Shown: positions 1 to 9,332 of the stretch, piece by piece
Layout: each line of letters opens with the position of its first letter
Numbering within the stretch: the first letter of the stretch is position 1
NCBI RefSeq assembly: GCF_000183425.1
Contig: NC_014759.1
Coordinates: 2,449,001-2,513,000 of the forward strand
DNA from: Marivirga tractuosa DSM 4126
GTDB taxonomy: Bacteria; Bacteroidota; Bacteroidia; Cytophagales; Cyclobacteriaceae
Reading direction: 5' to 3'
Length of the DNA stretch: 64,000 bases
Translations under genes and position numbers: made by a program
Notes under the pieces: generated by a model
What the model saw: the letters and a program-made list of their open reading frames with translations, nothing else
The model's database searches: none
Told to the model about the DNA's origin: nothing

Positions 1-491
1 CAAGCCCCCATATTCCAGGCATCCTTTACCGTTCCAAATAAGATCTGGTCATGCTTGTTGGGATAGGTTAGAAGCTCATTATGGTTGATTTTTACGATAT
101 AAGGAATTTTATGCGCATACTTTCGGGCGTTAAGCCCTAATACACCAAAGGTAGAGGCTACACCGTTACAACCTGCTTCCAAACCAAGCTGTACAATATT
201 CTCCGAGTCAAAGTAGTCCGGATTGGGGCCAAAAGCACTCCCAGCGGAATGTTCAATACCCTGATCTACCGGAAGAATTGACAAGTAGCCCGTGCCTGCC
301 AGGTTACCACTATTATACAATCTTGATAGTGAATTAAGCACCTGCGGATTTCTGTTTGTATTCAGAAAAACCTGATCCAGATAATCCGGTCCGGGTATGG
401 TAAGCTTTGTTTTGTCAAAGGTTTTGCAGCTGTGCCCTAACAGGTATTCAGCCTGATCTCCTAAATATTCATTTATCTTTTTCATATCCAT
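1..491 (-). CDS. fbaB: class I fructose-bisphosphate aldolase, DhnA/FbaB type (C-terminus outside window)
   Basis: The first 163 codons of a leftward gene are present; the rest lies beyond base 1. Translation gives the hallmark [10 protein letters not shown] segment near residue 76, followed by STFGVLG, a [14 protein letters not shown] segment and a [12 protein letters not shown] segment, all characteristic of the archaeal-type class I aldolase that cleaves fructose-1,6-bisphosphate through a lysine Schiff base. The catalytic lysine itself is outside the window. Two in-frame ATGs (491 and 485) are possible starts. It follows the MFS gene by about 18 bp, so it is probably the last visible member of the operon beginning at 11556. 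Family assignment is firm; the metabolic role in this island is inference. Confidence 0.9.
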   Translation of the reverse strand, partial: MDMKKINEYLGDQAEYLLGHSCKTFDKTKLTIPGPDYLDQVFLNTNRNPQVLNSLSRLYNSGNLAGTGYLSILPVDQGIEHSAGSAFGPNPDYFDSENIVQLGLEAGCNGVASTFGVLGLNARKYAHKIPYIVKINHNELLTYPNKHDQILFGTVKDAWNMGA

Positions 492-509
492 TCTATTTAC
501 AGTTGACAA

Positions 510-1745
510 TTATTGACGTTTTGTACTTGTAGATTTTAACCTCGGGACGACCAGAACGGTTACAAGTAGTAATACTGTTCCGATGATCGGGTATGGCCAG
601 GATTTGCCAAAGGTGTACAACCAAATACCCAAAATAGGCCCCAGTACCTGACCGATGCTATTAACAGATGTTTGTAGCGAAAGATTAGCTCCGGTATGAT
701 TTTTATCAATGAAAGAAATCATAGCGATAAGATTTGGCGTAACCATGGCTCCTCCTACCGCAAAAACGATGATCATAGCGTAGACAAACAAGTTGTGTGT
801 CCAGAAAGAAAAAGCGAACATGGCCAATGAGGCTATTGCAAAGCCGATAAATAGTTGTGTGTTTATAGACAATTTTTTCTCATCAAGACTGGCAAAGAGG
901 GGCTGTAGTGCCGCCATGATCAAACCACAAAGCATAAAGCCCAGGCCTATCTGTGAAGTAGTAAAAGTAAGGACATCCTTAGCGTATACGGAAAAGACCG
1001 TTTCAAATAAGGTAACTGCTAATTGAATAACCAATGACATCAGTAACAGTAATATAAAATCTAATCTGATGCTCAATCTTGATTGCTGTACTTCTTGTAG
1101 AATATCAAGGTTACGTCTTTCGGGATTTTTCAACCATCCGATGGTTAGAAACAAAATCAATACCCCTAATAATGCCACCGCAAGGAAAGGAACGCTGAAT
1201 TTATCTAGCAGTAAATGCCCGAAGCTGGTATTAAAATGCAGGTTGGTTTGAGCGAGATAACCACCGATCATCGGCCCGGCTATCACTCCCGTACTTACAG
1301 CCACCCCGGACCATGCCAAGACTTTCCTTCGCTGCATGCTGTTGGTAATGTCACTGAGGTAAGCATTACCAACGGGGATAACCGAAGATGAGAAGATCCC
1401 TCCAAGGATACGGGCCATGTACAGCATGGTTAAAGAAGTAGCCAGGCCGGTTAATGCCTGCATAACAACAAAACCTGTCAGCCCCATAATGATGAGTAGT
1501 TTACGACCGAAACGGTCAGATAACTTACCCCAAACTACCGCAAATAATAGTTGAAAAAATGGGTATATGCTGGTAAGGATACCAATGTGATAGTTGATAT
1601 CCTCATCCGCCACTACACCGGACTTTAAAGCAAGTCTTTCCGTATAGTAGGGTAAAACGGGCAGCAGTACGCCATACCCGCTCATAACCACAAAAATACT
1701 CAACAGGACAATTATTATCCTGCCAAGGATTTCTCTATTACCCAT
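510..1745 (-). CDS. MFS transporter, drug/efflux type
   Basis: A 411-residue, very hydrophobic protein with about 12 predicted membrane helices. The loop after helix 2 carries the MFS signature GKLSDRFGRK (about residues 74-83), and helix 5 has the AGPMIGGYL pattern typical of drug:H+ antiporters (DHA1/TetA-like). It should sit in the inner membrane; the substrate cannot be told from sequence. Its ATG overlaps the stop of the upstream copper ATPase gene by one base (TAATG), which implies translational coupling and a shared role in export. Confidence 0.85.
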   Translation of the reverse strand: MGNREILGRIIIVLLSIFVVMSGYGVLLPVLPYYTERLALKSGVVADEDINYHIGILTSIYPFFQLLFAVVWGKLSDRFGRKLLIIMGLTGFVVMQALTGLATSLTMLYMARILGGIFSSSVIPVGNAYLSDITNSMQRRKVLAWSGVAVSTGVIAGPMIGGYLAQTNLHFNTSFGHLLLDKFSVPFLAVALLGVLILFLTIGWLKNPERRNLDILQEVQQSRLSIRLDFILLLLMSLVIQLAVTLFETVFSVYAKDVLTFTTSQIGLGFMLCGLIMAALQPLFASLDEKKLSINTQLFIGFAIASLAMFAFSFWTHNLFVYAMIIVFAVGGAMVTPNLIAMISFIDKNHTGANLSLQTSVNSIGQVLGPILGIWLYTFGKSWPYPIIGTVLLLVTVLVVPRLKSTSTKRQ

Positions 1746-3832
1746 TACTTGCTACCAATTTTTTTCTTTAAAAGTTGGGCATTGATTGCCACTATAATGG
1801 TACTCAAACTCATAAATACCGCACCTACAGCAGGCCCTAATACAAAGCCGGATGTGTAAAGCACCCCTGCCGCAAGAGGAATGGCAACCGCGTTGTATCC
1901 CGTAGCCCATATCAGGTTTTGGATCATCTTATTGTAAGTAGCTTTTCCAAACAGGATCAGATTGGCAATGTCTTGCGGGTTGCTATTGACCAAAATAATG
2001 TCGGCTGTTTCGGCTGCCACATCGGTTCCTGAGCCCACGGCAATACCTACGTTGGCCTGTGCCAGTGCAGGCGCATCGTTCACCCCATCACCGGTCATAG
2101 CGACAAATTCATTCTTAGCTTGTAGGTCTTTTACGATTTCAACCTTCTGGTGTGGCAATACCTCTGAGTAGTATCCGTCCAGGCCTAGTTCTTCACTTAC
2201 TGCTTTGGCGACTGTTTCATTGTCACCGGTAGCCATCATCACTTTAATGTTATTGTTTTTGAACACTTTAATTGCCTGGGCACTTTCCGGCCTGATCTCA
2301 TCGGCCAGGGCGATGTACCCGGCCAGTTTATTATCCACCAGCACAAATACAACTGTCTCCGCAGCACTGCTGTAGGCACCATCAGGTAGGGAAATATTCT
2401 CATCTTTCAGATAACCCGGGCTCACTACTTTTACATCTTTTCCTTCCACTTTTGCTTCTACCCCTTTACCGGTAATGGCATTGAAGTTTTCCGGTTTGGG
2501 TACGGCTATGTCTTTCTCTTTTACTTTTTTGATAATACCAACGGCAATAGGATGTTCCGAACTTTGCTCCAAAGCACTGGAAAGCCGAAGTAGTTCGTCT
2601 GCCTCAAATTGCTGATCTACCGCTTCTACACGGGTAACGCCAAAATCGCCTTTGGTCAGGGTTCCGGTTTTATCAAAAACGAGGGCCGAGATCTTTCTTG
2701 ATTCCTCAAAAGCAGTCCTGTTTCTAATCAGCAGACCATTCTGTGCCGAAACCGCAGTGGATATGGCTACCACTAATGGTATGGCTAAGCCAAGCGCATG
2801 CGGACAAGCAATGACCATGACGGTAACCATTCTTTCCAGGGCATATACGAAAGGAAAGCCTAAAAACAACCAGGTAGCCAGCGTACCAAAACCAATGGCC
2901 AATGCAATATAGGTAAGCCACTTGGCGGCACGGTCTGACAAATTCTGCATTTTTGACTTAGACTTTTGCGCCTCTTGTACCAGCGTAATTACCTTATTGA
3001 GGTAGCTGTCTTTACCTGTATGCTCTACTTTTACTTTTAGTGAGCCATTGCCATTGAGTGACCCTCCGATTACTTTATTCTCAAGGCCTTTTTTTACCGG
3101 TTTGGATTCCCCGGTCAGCATAGACTCATTCAGGTAACTTTCCCCCTCTACGATAATGCCATCAGCCGGAACTTTTTCACCGGGTTTAATCAAAATAATA
3201 TCATCTTTTTGCAAGTCTTCCAGCTTCACATCTTCTACCGTGTCACCTTTGACCCGATGCGCTTCTGAGGGCATCATGCTTACCAATAACTGCAGGGCTT
3301 TTGAAGCTCCCAGTACGGATTTCATTTCCAGCCAGTGGCCGAGTAGCATGATATCAATCAGGGTGGCCAGTTCCCAAAAAAAGTCTTCTCCTTCAAGGCC
3401 GAACACTGTTGCGGAACTATAAAAATAGGCAACACTAATGGCCATGGATATTAAAGTCATCATGCCCGGGGCACCTTCCTTCAGCTCATCCTTCAATCCT
3501 TTCAGAAAAGGCCAGCCTCCGTAAAAATAAACGATGGTAGAAAGCCCGAACAGAATGTAAGCATTGCCCGGCAGCAGCCACTCATAACCGAAAAATCCCT
3601 GGATCATTGGCGAAAAAACAAGTATAGGGACAGTGAGTACCAGCGATATCCAGAATCGCTTTTTGAAGTCCTCTATCATCATTTTATGATGATCATGTCC
3701 CATTTCACCATGCCCGGGGTTGTGACCCGAATGACTACTATGCCCATGTCCTTCATGTCCGGAATGATTTTCATGCTTTTTACTTTCTTCGTGCTTATGG
3801 TGTTTGTGATTATGCTCTTTATGATTTTCCAT
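1745..3832 (-). CDS. copB: copper-translocating P-type ATPase, CopB type (P1B-3)
   Basis: A 695-residue heavy-metal P-type ATPase. Residues 1-50 form a His-rich tail with repeated HGH and NH motifs instead of a CxxC HMA domain. Visible motifs are TGES (240-243), the membrane ion site CPH (343-345), the phosphorylation site DKTGT (387-391), the SEHP loop near 425-428 and the hinge GDGVNDAP (581-588). CPH rather than CPC, plus the His-rich tail, marks the CopB subgroup that exports copper or silver from the cytoplasm. Coupled to the downstream MFS gene by a 1-bp overlap and 12 bp after ppk2. Cu(I) versus Cu(II) versus Ag(I) preference is not decidable here. Confidence 0.93.
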   Translation of the reverse strand: MENHKEHNHKHHKHEESKKHENHSGHEGHGHSSHSGHNPGHGEMGHDHHKMMIEDFKKRFWISLVLTVPILVFSPMIQGFFGYEWLLPGNAYILFGLSTIVYFYGGWPFLKGLKDELKEGAPGMMTLISMAISVAYFYSSATVFGLEGEDFFWELATLIDIMLLGHWLEMKSVLGASKALQLLVSMMPSEAHRVKGDTVEDVKLEDLQKDDIILIKPGEKVPADGIIVEGESYLNESMLTGESKPVKKGLENKVIGGSLNGNGSLKVKVEHTGKDSYLNKVITLVQEAQKSKSKMQNLSDRAAKWLTYIALAIGFGTLATWLFLGFPFVYALERMVTVMVIACPHALGLAIPLVVAISTAVSAQNGLLIRNRTAFEESRKISALVFDKTGTLTKGDFGVTRVEAVDQQFEADELLRLSSALEQSSEHPIAVGIIKKVKEKDIAVPKPENFNAITGKGVEAKVEGKDVKVVSPGYLKDENISLPDGAYSSAAETVVFVLVDNKLAGYIALADEIRPESAQAIKVFKNNNIKVMMATGDNETVAKAVSEELGLDGYYSEVLPHQKVEIVKDLQAKNEFVAMTGDGVNDAPALAQANVGIAVGSGTDVAAETADIILVNSNPQDIANLILFGKATYNKMIQNLIWATGYNAVAIPLAAGVLYTSGFVLGPAVGAVFMSLSTIIVAINAQLLKKKIGSK

Positions 3833-3844
3833 AACGTCTATATT

Positions 3845-4576
3845 TTATTTGTCGGGGTACTCTAAATTAAGTTTTTCAAGCTGTTCGGCTAAAATTTTGG
3901 CAGCTGTATAATTACGAAACCAGCGCTTGTCTGCAGGGATGATATGCCAGGGCAAGTGATCACAGGCATTAAGTACTGTATGGTATACTTTCCTAAAATC
4001 ATCCCATTGTTTGGGTATCAGTTCATCTTCCTTCGCGTACTTCCAGCGTTTGTGTGGTTTCGTTTTACGTTCTTCAATACGCTCTATCTGCTCATCAGCA
4101 GATATATGCAGGTAAAATTTTAATATCAATGTATTATTGGCCAGCAGGTGATGTTCCAGTTCGTTGATCAAATTGATACGGTGCTCCAATACTTCAACTG
4201 ACAGGCTTTTATTGACGGTAGGCACCAAAATGTCTTCATAGTATGAGCGATTAAAGACCTTGATCATTCCTTTTTCTGGAAAGTGGGGATAAACACGCCA
4301 TAAGAAATCATGCTTGACTTCATCTGCGGTAGGTTTCTTAAAAGATTTAACCTGCACTCCTTGCGGGTTCATACCGCTAAAGGCATGACGGATTGTACCG
4401 TCTTTACCTGAAGTATCAAGACCTTGTAAGACGATAAGCATGCTGTACCTGCCATCAGCGTAGAATTTATTCTGCAACTGAAAAAGCTCTTTTTGAAGTT
4501 TTTTCAGTGTTTTTTTAGTTTCCGCTTTATCAGCATGCTCAGGTGGAAGGGTGGATATGTGATCTAGCTCAATCAT
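3845..4576 (-). CDS. ppk2: polyphosphate kinase 2 family protein (PPK2)
   Basis: A 243-residue single-domain PPK2 enzyme that transfers phosphate between polyphosphate and nucleotides in the cytoplasm. The Walker A-like motif GLDTSGKDG lies at 52-60, followed by FSGMNPQGV and the second conserved block VFNRSYYEDILVP (about 107-119); a basic lid segment (EERKTKPHKRWK) follows. The NPQG and DFLWRVYPH wording resembles class III PPK2, which can use AMP as well as ADP, but class is inferred. The stop of the upstream small gene overlaps its ATG. With the neighbouring phosphorylase and PRPP synthetase it suggests nucleotide and phosphate management under stress. Confidence 0.9.
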   Translation of the reverse strand: MIELDHISTLPPEHADKAETKKTLKKLQKELFQLQNKFYADGRYSMLIVLQGLDTSGKDGTIRHAFSGMNPQGVQVKSFKKPTADEVKHDFLWRVYPHFPEKGMIKVFNRSYYEDILVPTVNKSLSVEVLEHRINLINELEHHLLANNTLILKFYLHISADEQIERIEERKTKPHKRWKYAKEDELIPKQWDDFRKVYHTVLNACDHLPWHIIPADKRWFRNYTAAKILAEQLEKLNLEYPDK

Positions 4577-4896
4577 CTATCGGTCATTTTAAGTCTTTGA
4601 ACCATTGCTTCATTTAGGCTACTACTGTATAACCCATAAGCATCAACCAATACACCCTTCATACCATTCTTACCGCTTATGGCAAACACAATGCTATTGT
4701 CATCAGGGTTACTCATGCCTTCGAACCGATAAAAAGCATCCACTTCAAAATCTTCCGGATGTAATTGTAGTTTGGAAGTGAGGCATTCCAAACATTCAGG
4801 CTTTAGATTGAAGTCTTCTGTATAACCTTCTTTTCTCAAGGCGTTAGTAGCTTCGCTCAGTGTGTCGTAAGATGTATTGCTATTTGCTTTGGTCAT
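4573..4896 (-). CDS. small conserved protein, often mislabelled 'PRPP synthetase' (copy 1)
   Basis: A 107-residue protein starting at MTKANSN; a longer start at 4959 would run into the permease gene and adds a non-conserved tail. The core has the pattern FNLKPxCxEC, LHPEDFEVD, YRFEGMSNPDD and GVLVDAYG. The family is common in Bacteroidota and is often named phosphoribosylpyrophosphate synthetase in databases, yet it has none of that enzyme's motifs; a real PRPP synthetase is encoded at 6909-7805. The CxEC pair and acidic residues could bind metal (inference). Homologues in this window are the gene at 25985-26287 and the C-terminal domain of the AraC protein at 23555-24418. Function unknown. 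Confidence 0.8.
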   Translation of the reverse strand: MTKANSNTSYDTLSEATNALRKEGYTEDFNLKPECLECLTSKLQLHPEDFEVDAFYRFEGMSNPDDNSIVFAISGKNGMKGVLVDAYGLYSSSLNEAMVQRLKMTDR

Positions 4897-4909
4897 GATT
4901 TTTAAATTT

Positions 4910-6214
4910 TTAGTCCTTCTCATTTGTTTCCCATTGTAAAAACCACCTTTCTCCAACAAATACTAAAAACATTAGTACGATGGAAACCACTATTACCAAA
5001 GGATCACTGGAGGCCTTTATCCAGAGAAATGCACTCAAAACAATCAGATCAAGTAGAATGGCGATCATGACAATTGCTACGTTGACATTTACTTCTTTTC
5101 TAAGATTTTTTAAAACGCCCCACTGGAGTATTATATCCATGGTTAAGTAAAAAATAGCTCCAAGGGAAGCAATACGAGACAGGTCGAAAAATGCCGTGAG
5201 CAAAATGGCAATTATTACAGTATAAACTAACAGGTGCTTTTGCAACCCACCGGGCATTCCAAAATGTTTATGTGGGATTAGATTTATTTCCGTAAGCATA
5301 GCGGTCATCCTAGAAACGGCAAATATACTGGCAATAACTCCTGAAATAGTAGCTACAATGGCTATACCCACAGTAAACCATAAACCATATTTACCAAATG
5401 CAGGTTTAGAAGCTTCTGCTAGTGAAAAATCTTTTGCAGCAATAATCTCTGGGATTGACAAATTAGCTGAAACTGCCAAAGCCACAAGTAAATACACCAG
5501 AGTGCAAATAAAGAGTGAAATCATAATGGCACGCCCCACGTTTTTATTAGGGTTCACGATTTCACCACCACTGTTTGTGATAGTAGTAAAGCCCTTAAAA
5601 GCCAGAATGGTGAACGCCAAAGCTCCTATGTAACTTGTTAACGTATAATCACCAGAAATGGAGGAAGGTAGGGCTTCACTAAATGAAAAACCTGCTGCCC
5701 ACAGGCCTCCAATAGCGAAGATGGCTAAGCCTCCTATTTTGATAACTGCCATCATCAGGGAAGACCGTCCAATCACCTTATTGCCAGAAATATTTACTAA
5801 AAAAGCAACTACTAATAATAAAACCCCCAAAATAGGTATCCAAATACTATTTTCTTGTACATCAAAAAGCTGTAAGGTATAGGATCCAAATGTGCGTGCC
5901 ACTAAGCTTTCACCAATCACCATTGAAAAAGCCATTAAAAGAGATCCTGCGGCAGTGATAGTACCTGGCCCATACGCTTTTTTCAGGTACATGGCAATGC
6001 CCCCGGCTGATGGATAAGTATTGGATAATTTTATGTAGGTATAAGCACTAAAGCCAGAGATAATGGCACCTACCAAAAAAGCCAGGGGAAACAAATCTCC
6101 TGAAAGATCCGCCACCTGACCAAGTAAGGCAAAAATACCTGCACCTATCATCACTCCAGTACCTAGAGCCACAGCTCCAGTTAGACTTAAGCTATTCTTT
6201 TTGTAATTTTCCAT
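4910..6214 (-). CDS. APC-superfamily amino acid permease (paralogue 1)
   Basis: A 434-residue integral membrane protein with about 12 helices. The first helix region GTGVMIGAGIFALLGQ is the substrate-backbone binding signature of the amino acid-polyamine-cation superfamily. It is closely similar along its whole length to the permease at 30374-31690, including shared segments such as FFDLSRIASLGAIFYL and PHKHFGMPGGLQ, so the two are recent paralogues. Substrate unknown; in a metal island it could move an amino acid chelator or a thiol precursor, but that is speculation. It lies 24 bp after a secreted-protein gene within the long operon starting at 11556. Confidence 0.88.
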   Translation of the reverse strand: MENYKKNSLSLTGAVALGTGVMIGAGIFALLGQVADLSGDLFPLAFLVGAIISGFSAYTYIKLSNTYPSAGGIAMYLKKAYGPGTITAAGSLLMAFSMVIGESLVARTFGSYTLQLFDVQENSIWIPILGVLLLVVAFLVNISGNKVIGRSSLMMAVIKIGGLAIFAIGGLWAAGFSFSEALPSSISGDYTLTSYIGALAFTILAFKGFTTITNSGGEIVNPNKNVGRAIMISLFICTLVYLLVALAVSANLSIPEIIAAKDFSLAEASKPAFGKYGLWFTVGIAIVATISGVIASIFAVSRMTAMLTEINLIPHKHFGMPGGLQKHLLVYTVIIAILLTAFFDLSRIASLGAIFYLTMDIILQWGVLKNLRKEVNVNVAIVMIAILLDLIVLSAFLWIKASSDPLVIVVSIVLMFLVFVGERWFLQWETNEKD

Positions 6215-6238
6215 ACTTTTCGTTCAACTATTTAGACA

Positions 6239-6916
6239 CTAATAGCTATCGTCATATTCCATCGTAAAATAAGTTCCATCGTCCTGTATGAATTTCTGAC
6301 GTTGCAATACAAAATTTTCAGTCAGATATTCTTCAACTGAATAGTTGATGGTTTTAATTTTCAATCCCATCATGTACGCTTCTATCACTGCTTTACTCCT
6401 GATAACCAAATTACCATTTTCTGTCCTCTTATCTCTATCTTTTATTGTAATTAGGCTCTTAGAACCGAAAAAACTTAATATTCCTGACTCTATGCTCATC
6501 TTCAAATGGATATCCCTCAATTCAGGACTACGTTGCAAATCATACAACTGTTTAAAATCTTTCGAAGTGACATCCACTGTTATCTTTGCATCACGAGGAT
6601 CGGCAAACGGAAATACATTCAATAGCACATCAAACTCATTGGGATTGCACTTATATGTGGTCGTGTACTTTTCCGTAAGCCGGCCGCTTTCGTCATAGAG
6701 CTCGGTTATTACCTTTATCCGATAAGTTTTACCCTGCTGCTCTAACTCACCCGTTAAAAATATCTGCTTGCCCTGCAGGTCTCCATTTTGATCATAGTTT
6801 TCACGTACTATTCTTTTTTGCGCTATTTGCTGAATGAACATTTCTTTCTCCTGACCATACAAAATTGCAGGGGCAAGTTGCAGACACGCTATTAAGGTGA
6901 GTAGCGCACTACGCAT
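6239..6916 (-). CDS. secreted protein of unknown function
   Basis: A 225-residue protein with an N-terminal signal peptide (hydrophobic stretch about 4-20, ending near YGQ). The mature part is beta-rich with alternating polar and hydrophobic residues and few cysteines; it reminds me of DUF3108/TapB-like periplasmic proteins, but I cannot assign it with confidence. Its start overlaps the end of the PRPP synthetase gene by 8 bp, so it is cotranscribed with nucleotide genes although the product is exported. Role unknown. Confidence 0.75.
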   Translation of the reverse strand: MRSALLTLIACLQLAPAILYGQEKEMFIQQIAQKRIVRENYDQNGDLQGKQIFLTGELEQQGKTYRIKVITELYDESGRLTEKYTTTYKCNPNEFDVLLNVFPFADPRDAKITVDVTSKDFKQLYDLQRSPELRDIHLKMSIESGILSFFGSKSLITIKDRDKRTENGNLVIRSKAVIEAYMMGLKIKTINYSVEEYLTENFVLQRQKFIQDDGTYFTMEYDDSY

Positions 6917-7805
6917 GATGCTTCATCAGTTGGTTAATCTCTTTTGCCAGAATATCTGAAAGGTCAATCTGATTACTTTCATGAGGGATGGTGTTGCACG
7001 TGACGACCTGTTGTACCCCTGCATTTTTTAGATCCGCATAGGCTGAGCCAGCAAATACGGCATGTACCCCAACACAAACCGGTGGGTGCATTCCGGCTTT
7101 TTTTAAATGGCCGACTGTCTCTATCATCGTTCTGGCGGTGGAAATTATATCATCCACCAGTACCGGGGTGTGGTCTTTGTATTTTGCTACATCGGGGACG
7201 GACACTTCCACATCCCTGTCACCGTGCCTCACCTTCTCTAACACCGTAAAAGGTGCTCCGGCTTCTTCTGCTACCTGAGAAACCCATTGCTCACTTTCAC
7301 CATCCGGGCCGATGAATACCGGCTTTTCAATATTATCGCTCACCCATTTTGAAATGTGTGATGCCGCATGGATCAGTTTATTAGGTACGGTGTAAATCTC
7401 ACTTAACGAACTTCTACGGTGAAGGTGTGGGTCAACGGTGGTCAACGTTTCTGCAAAGCCTGATATTAATTCAGCAAAATACGTAGAGGTAATACCTTCT
7501 CCCGGATTAAACTGCTTATCCTGACGCATGTAGGCCAGATAAGGCGCTACCAGGCACGTACAGGCAGCACCAAGTTCTTTGGCCGTCTTACTTAAAAAGT
7601 ACAGGGGCAGCAATTTGGCATCCGGCTCGTGTAATGTGCATACCATTACCACGCATTTATCTTTAACCTCAGAGTGAATCTGCACATAGCTTTCCCCATC
7701 GGGAAACTGCCGGATGGTTGCCTCTCCCTTTTCAGCCTTAAGGTGTCCTGCTATTTTTTTTGTAAGTTCTTCGTTGCCCGGTAAGGCAAAAACTATCATT
7801 TCCAT
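6909..7805 (-). CDS. prs: ribose-phosphate pyrophosphokinase
   Basis: A 298-residue PRPP synthetase making PRPP and AMP from ribose-5-phosphate and ATP. Visible motifs are FPDGESYV (about 34-41), RQDKQFNPGE (about 93-102), the DPHLHRR segment and the PRPP-binding loop VDDIISTART (about 208-217). It is shorter than classical bacterial enzymes (310-320 residues) and the RQDKQF..GEGITS wording looks closer to the archaeal, non-allosteric class; that subclass is an inference. The gene sits 3 bp after the phosphorylase gene, so PRPP formation and nucleoside/nucleotide phosphorolysis are coordinated. It may be a second, island-borne copy of an essential enzyme. Confidence 0.92.
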   Translation of the reverse strand: MEMIVFALPGNEELTKKIAGHLKAEKGEATIRQFPDGESYVQIHSEVKDKCVVMVCTLHEPDAKLLPLYFLSKTAKELGAACTCLVAPYLAYMRQDKQFNPGEGITSTYFAELISGFAETLTTVDPHLHRRSSLSEIYTVPNKLIHAASHISKWVSDNIEKPVFIGPDGESEQWVSQVAEEAGAPFTVLEKVRHGDRDVEVSVPDVAKYKDHTPVLVDDIISTARTMIETVGHLKKAGMHPPVCVGVHAVFAGSAYADLKNAGVQQVVTCNTIPHESNQIDLSDILAKEINQLMKHHA

Positions 7806-7808
7806 ATT

Positions 7809-9332
7809 TTAAGTCGCTTTGATTTTAATAATTTGTTTTTGTGCATCCAGGTAAGAAAGGGCGTATTCAAGCTCTCCTTGTGACTCAGCATGGATTTCAA
7901 ACAGAGTATCGTTCTCTTCCACATGAGTACCCAATGGTGTAAGCAGCAAAATGCCTGCTGTCATCGCACCTGGAGCACCGGCCAGCTTAGCCACTTTGGC
8001 CAGTCTGCGATTATCAATTTCTGAAACTACTCCACTTGCTGCGGATCTAATCCTATGCTTATGGGGCGCTACCTCAGGTTCCCTGAAAAAACCTTGTGCC
8101 TCGCAGATAGCAGTGAATTTTTTGTAGGCGGCTCCACTTTTCAAAACTCTCAAAGCTTCAAGAGTACCTGACCCTTCGGCTGCTTTTCCTCCCATTTCAA
8201 GTAACCTGCCTGCCAATATTATTGCTCTTTCTCGCAGGTCATCAGGTGCATTGTTTTCATTTCTCAAGACGGATAAAACATCCTTAGCTTCCAAGGCAGG
8301 CCCTATACCCCTCCCCACAGGTTGTGACCCATCGGTTAATACAATATCAATATTCAGCCCGATGGCTTTGCCTACCGCAACCATCTTTTCTGACAGATGC
8401 ACAGCAGCCTCCTGCGACCGCACCTTAGCCGTAGCTCCAACAGGAATATCAATCACCACATCGGTAGAACCTGCTGCCGCCTTTTTAGAAAGCACGGAAG
8501 CGATCATCTGCCCTTCGCTATCAATATCCAAAGCTTTTTCTACACGGATGAGTATATCATCTGCCGGACTTAGCTGTACTGATCCGCCCCAGGCAAGGCA
8601 ACCGCCTTCCTGTTCCACGACATTTTTCATTTGCCCGGTGGTGAGATTTACGTTGGTGACTACCTCCATGGTGTCAGCAGTACCGGCAGGAGAAGTAATG
8701 GCACGGGAAGAAGTTTTAGGGATGGTCAACCCAGCTGCGGCAACAATAGACACTACCAATGGAGTAGTTCTGTTACCAGGCAAGCCACCGATGCAGTGTT
8801 TATCATAAACTTTATCCTTGCCCCAGTCCAGTTTAAAACCCACGTTAATCATGGAACGGGTCAGGGCAATCACTTCGTCCTGATTTAATGAGTTTCCAGT
8901 GCTGGAAGCCAGAAAGGCGGATAGTTGGATATTGGATAGATTCCGATTGACAATATCTCCGATTATCCTGTCAAACTCGGCTTGGTTCAGTCGGTGTCCA
9001 TAAATTTTCTTACGGACATCACTCATGGAATCAAGCGCATCTAAATGGCTCAGCCTAAGTAAGTCACCTTCTTTAGTTTCCAAGGCTTCAATAGCGGCAT
9101 CAGAAAGGCCCAATTGGTCATGACTTAATTGTGACTCATCATCCCAAACGATAAGAGATGCTACAATGGTTTTTTCTCCTTTTGTAACTTTTATACGATT
9201 TAAAGCCTCAAACCCTTCCGATATACAAACCGGGCAGTCCTTACGCATAAATACCATATATTCATTGCGGGCATCTATGCCTAGTCTTACTAGTTTTAAT
9301 ACGTTATGTCGGGTATCCTTTGCTTCCATCAC
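7809..9332 (-). CDS. AMP phosphorylase / long thymidine phosphorylase family
   Basis: A 507-residue member of the nucleoside phosphorylase family II. It has an N-terminal extension of about 90 residues before the catalytic core, as in archaeal AMP phosphorylases and the long bacterial 'thymidine phosphorylase' group. Core motifs include KHCIGGLPGNRTTPLVVS (about 178-195) and KTSSRAITSPAGTADTMEV. Ordinary DeoA is about 440 residues. Archaeal homologues cleave AMP with phosphate to adenine and ribose-1,5-bisphosphate; which substrate is used here is not decidable. The gene overlaps the nuclease gene by 4 bp and precedes prs by 3 bp. Confidence 0.88.
   Translation of the reverse strand: MMEAKDTRHNVLKLVRLGIDARNEYMVFMRKDCPVCISEGFEALNRIKVTKGEKTIVASLIVWDDESQLSHDQLGLSDAAIEALETKEGDLLRLSHLDALDSMSDVRKKIYGHRLNQAEFDRIIGDIVNRNLSNIQLSAFLASSTGNSLNQDEVIALTRSMINVGFKLDWGKDKVYDKHCIGGLPGNRTTPLVVSIVAAAGLTIPKTSSRAITSPAGTADTMEVVTNVNLTTGQMKNVVEQEGGCLAWGGSVQLSPADDILIRVEKALDIDSEGQMIASVLSKKAAAGSTDVVIDIPVGATAKVRSQEAAVHLSEKMVAVGKAIGLNIDIVLTDGSQPVGRGIGPALEAKDVLSVLRNENNAPDDLRERAIILAGRLLEMGGKAAEGSGTLEALRVLKSGAAYKKFTAICEAQGFFREPEVAPHKHRIRSAASGVVSEIDNRRLAKVAKLAGAPGAMTAGILLLTPLGTHVEENDTLFEIHAESQGELEYALSYLDAQKQIIKIKAT

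Noticed and set aside
4573..4896. Naming this gene and 25985-26287 as PRPP synthetase
   Set aside because: No PRPP-binding loop or ATP motifs; only about 100 residues. The true enzyme is at 6909-7805.
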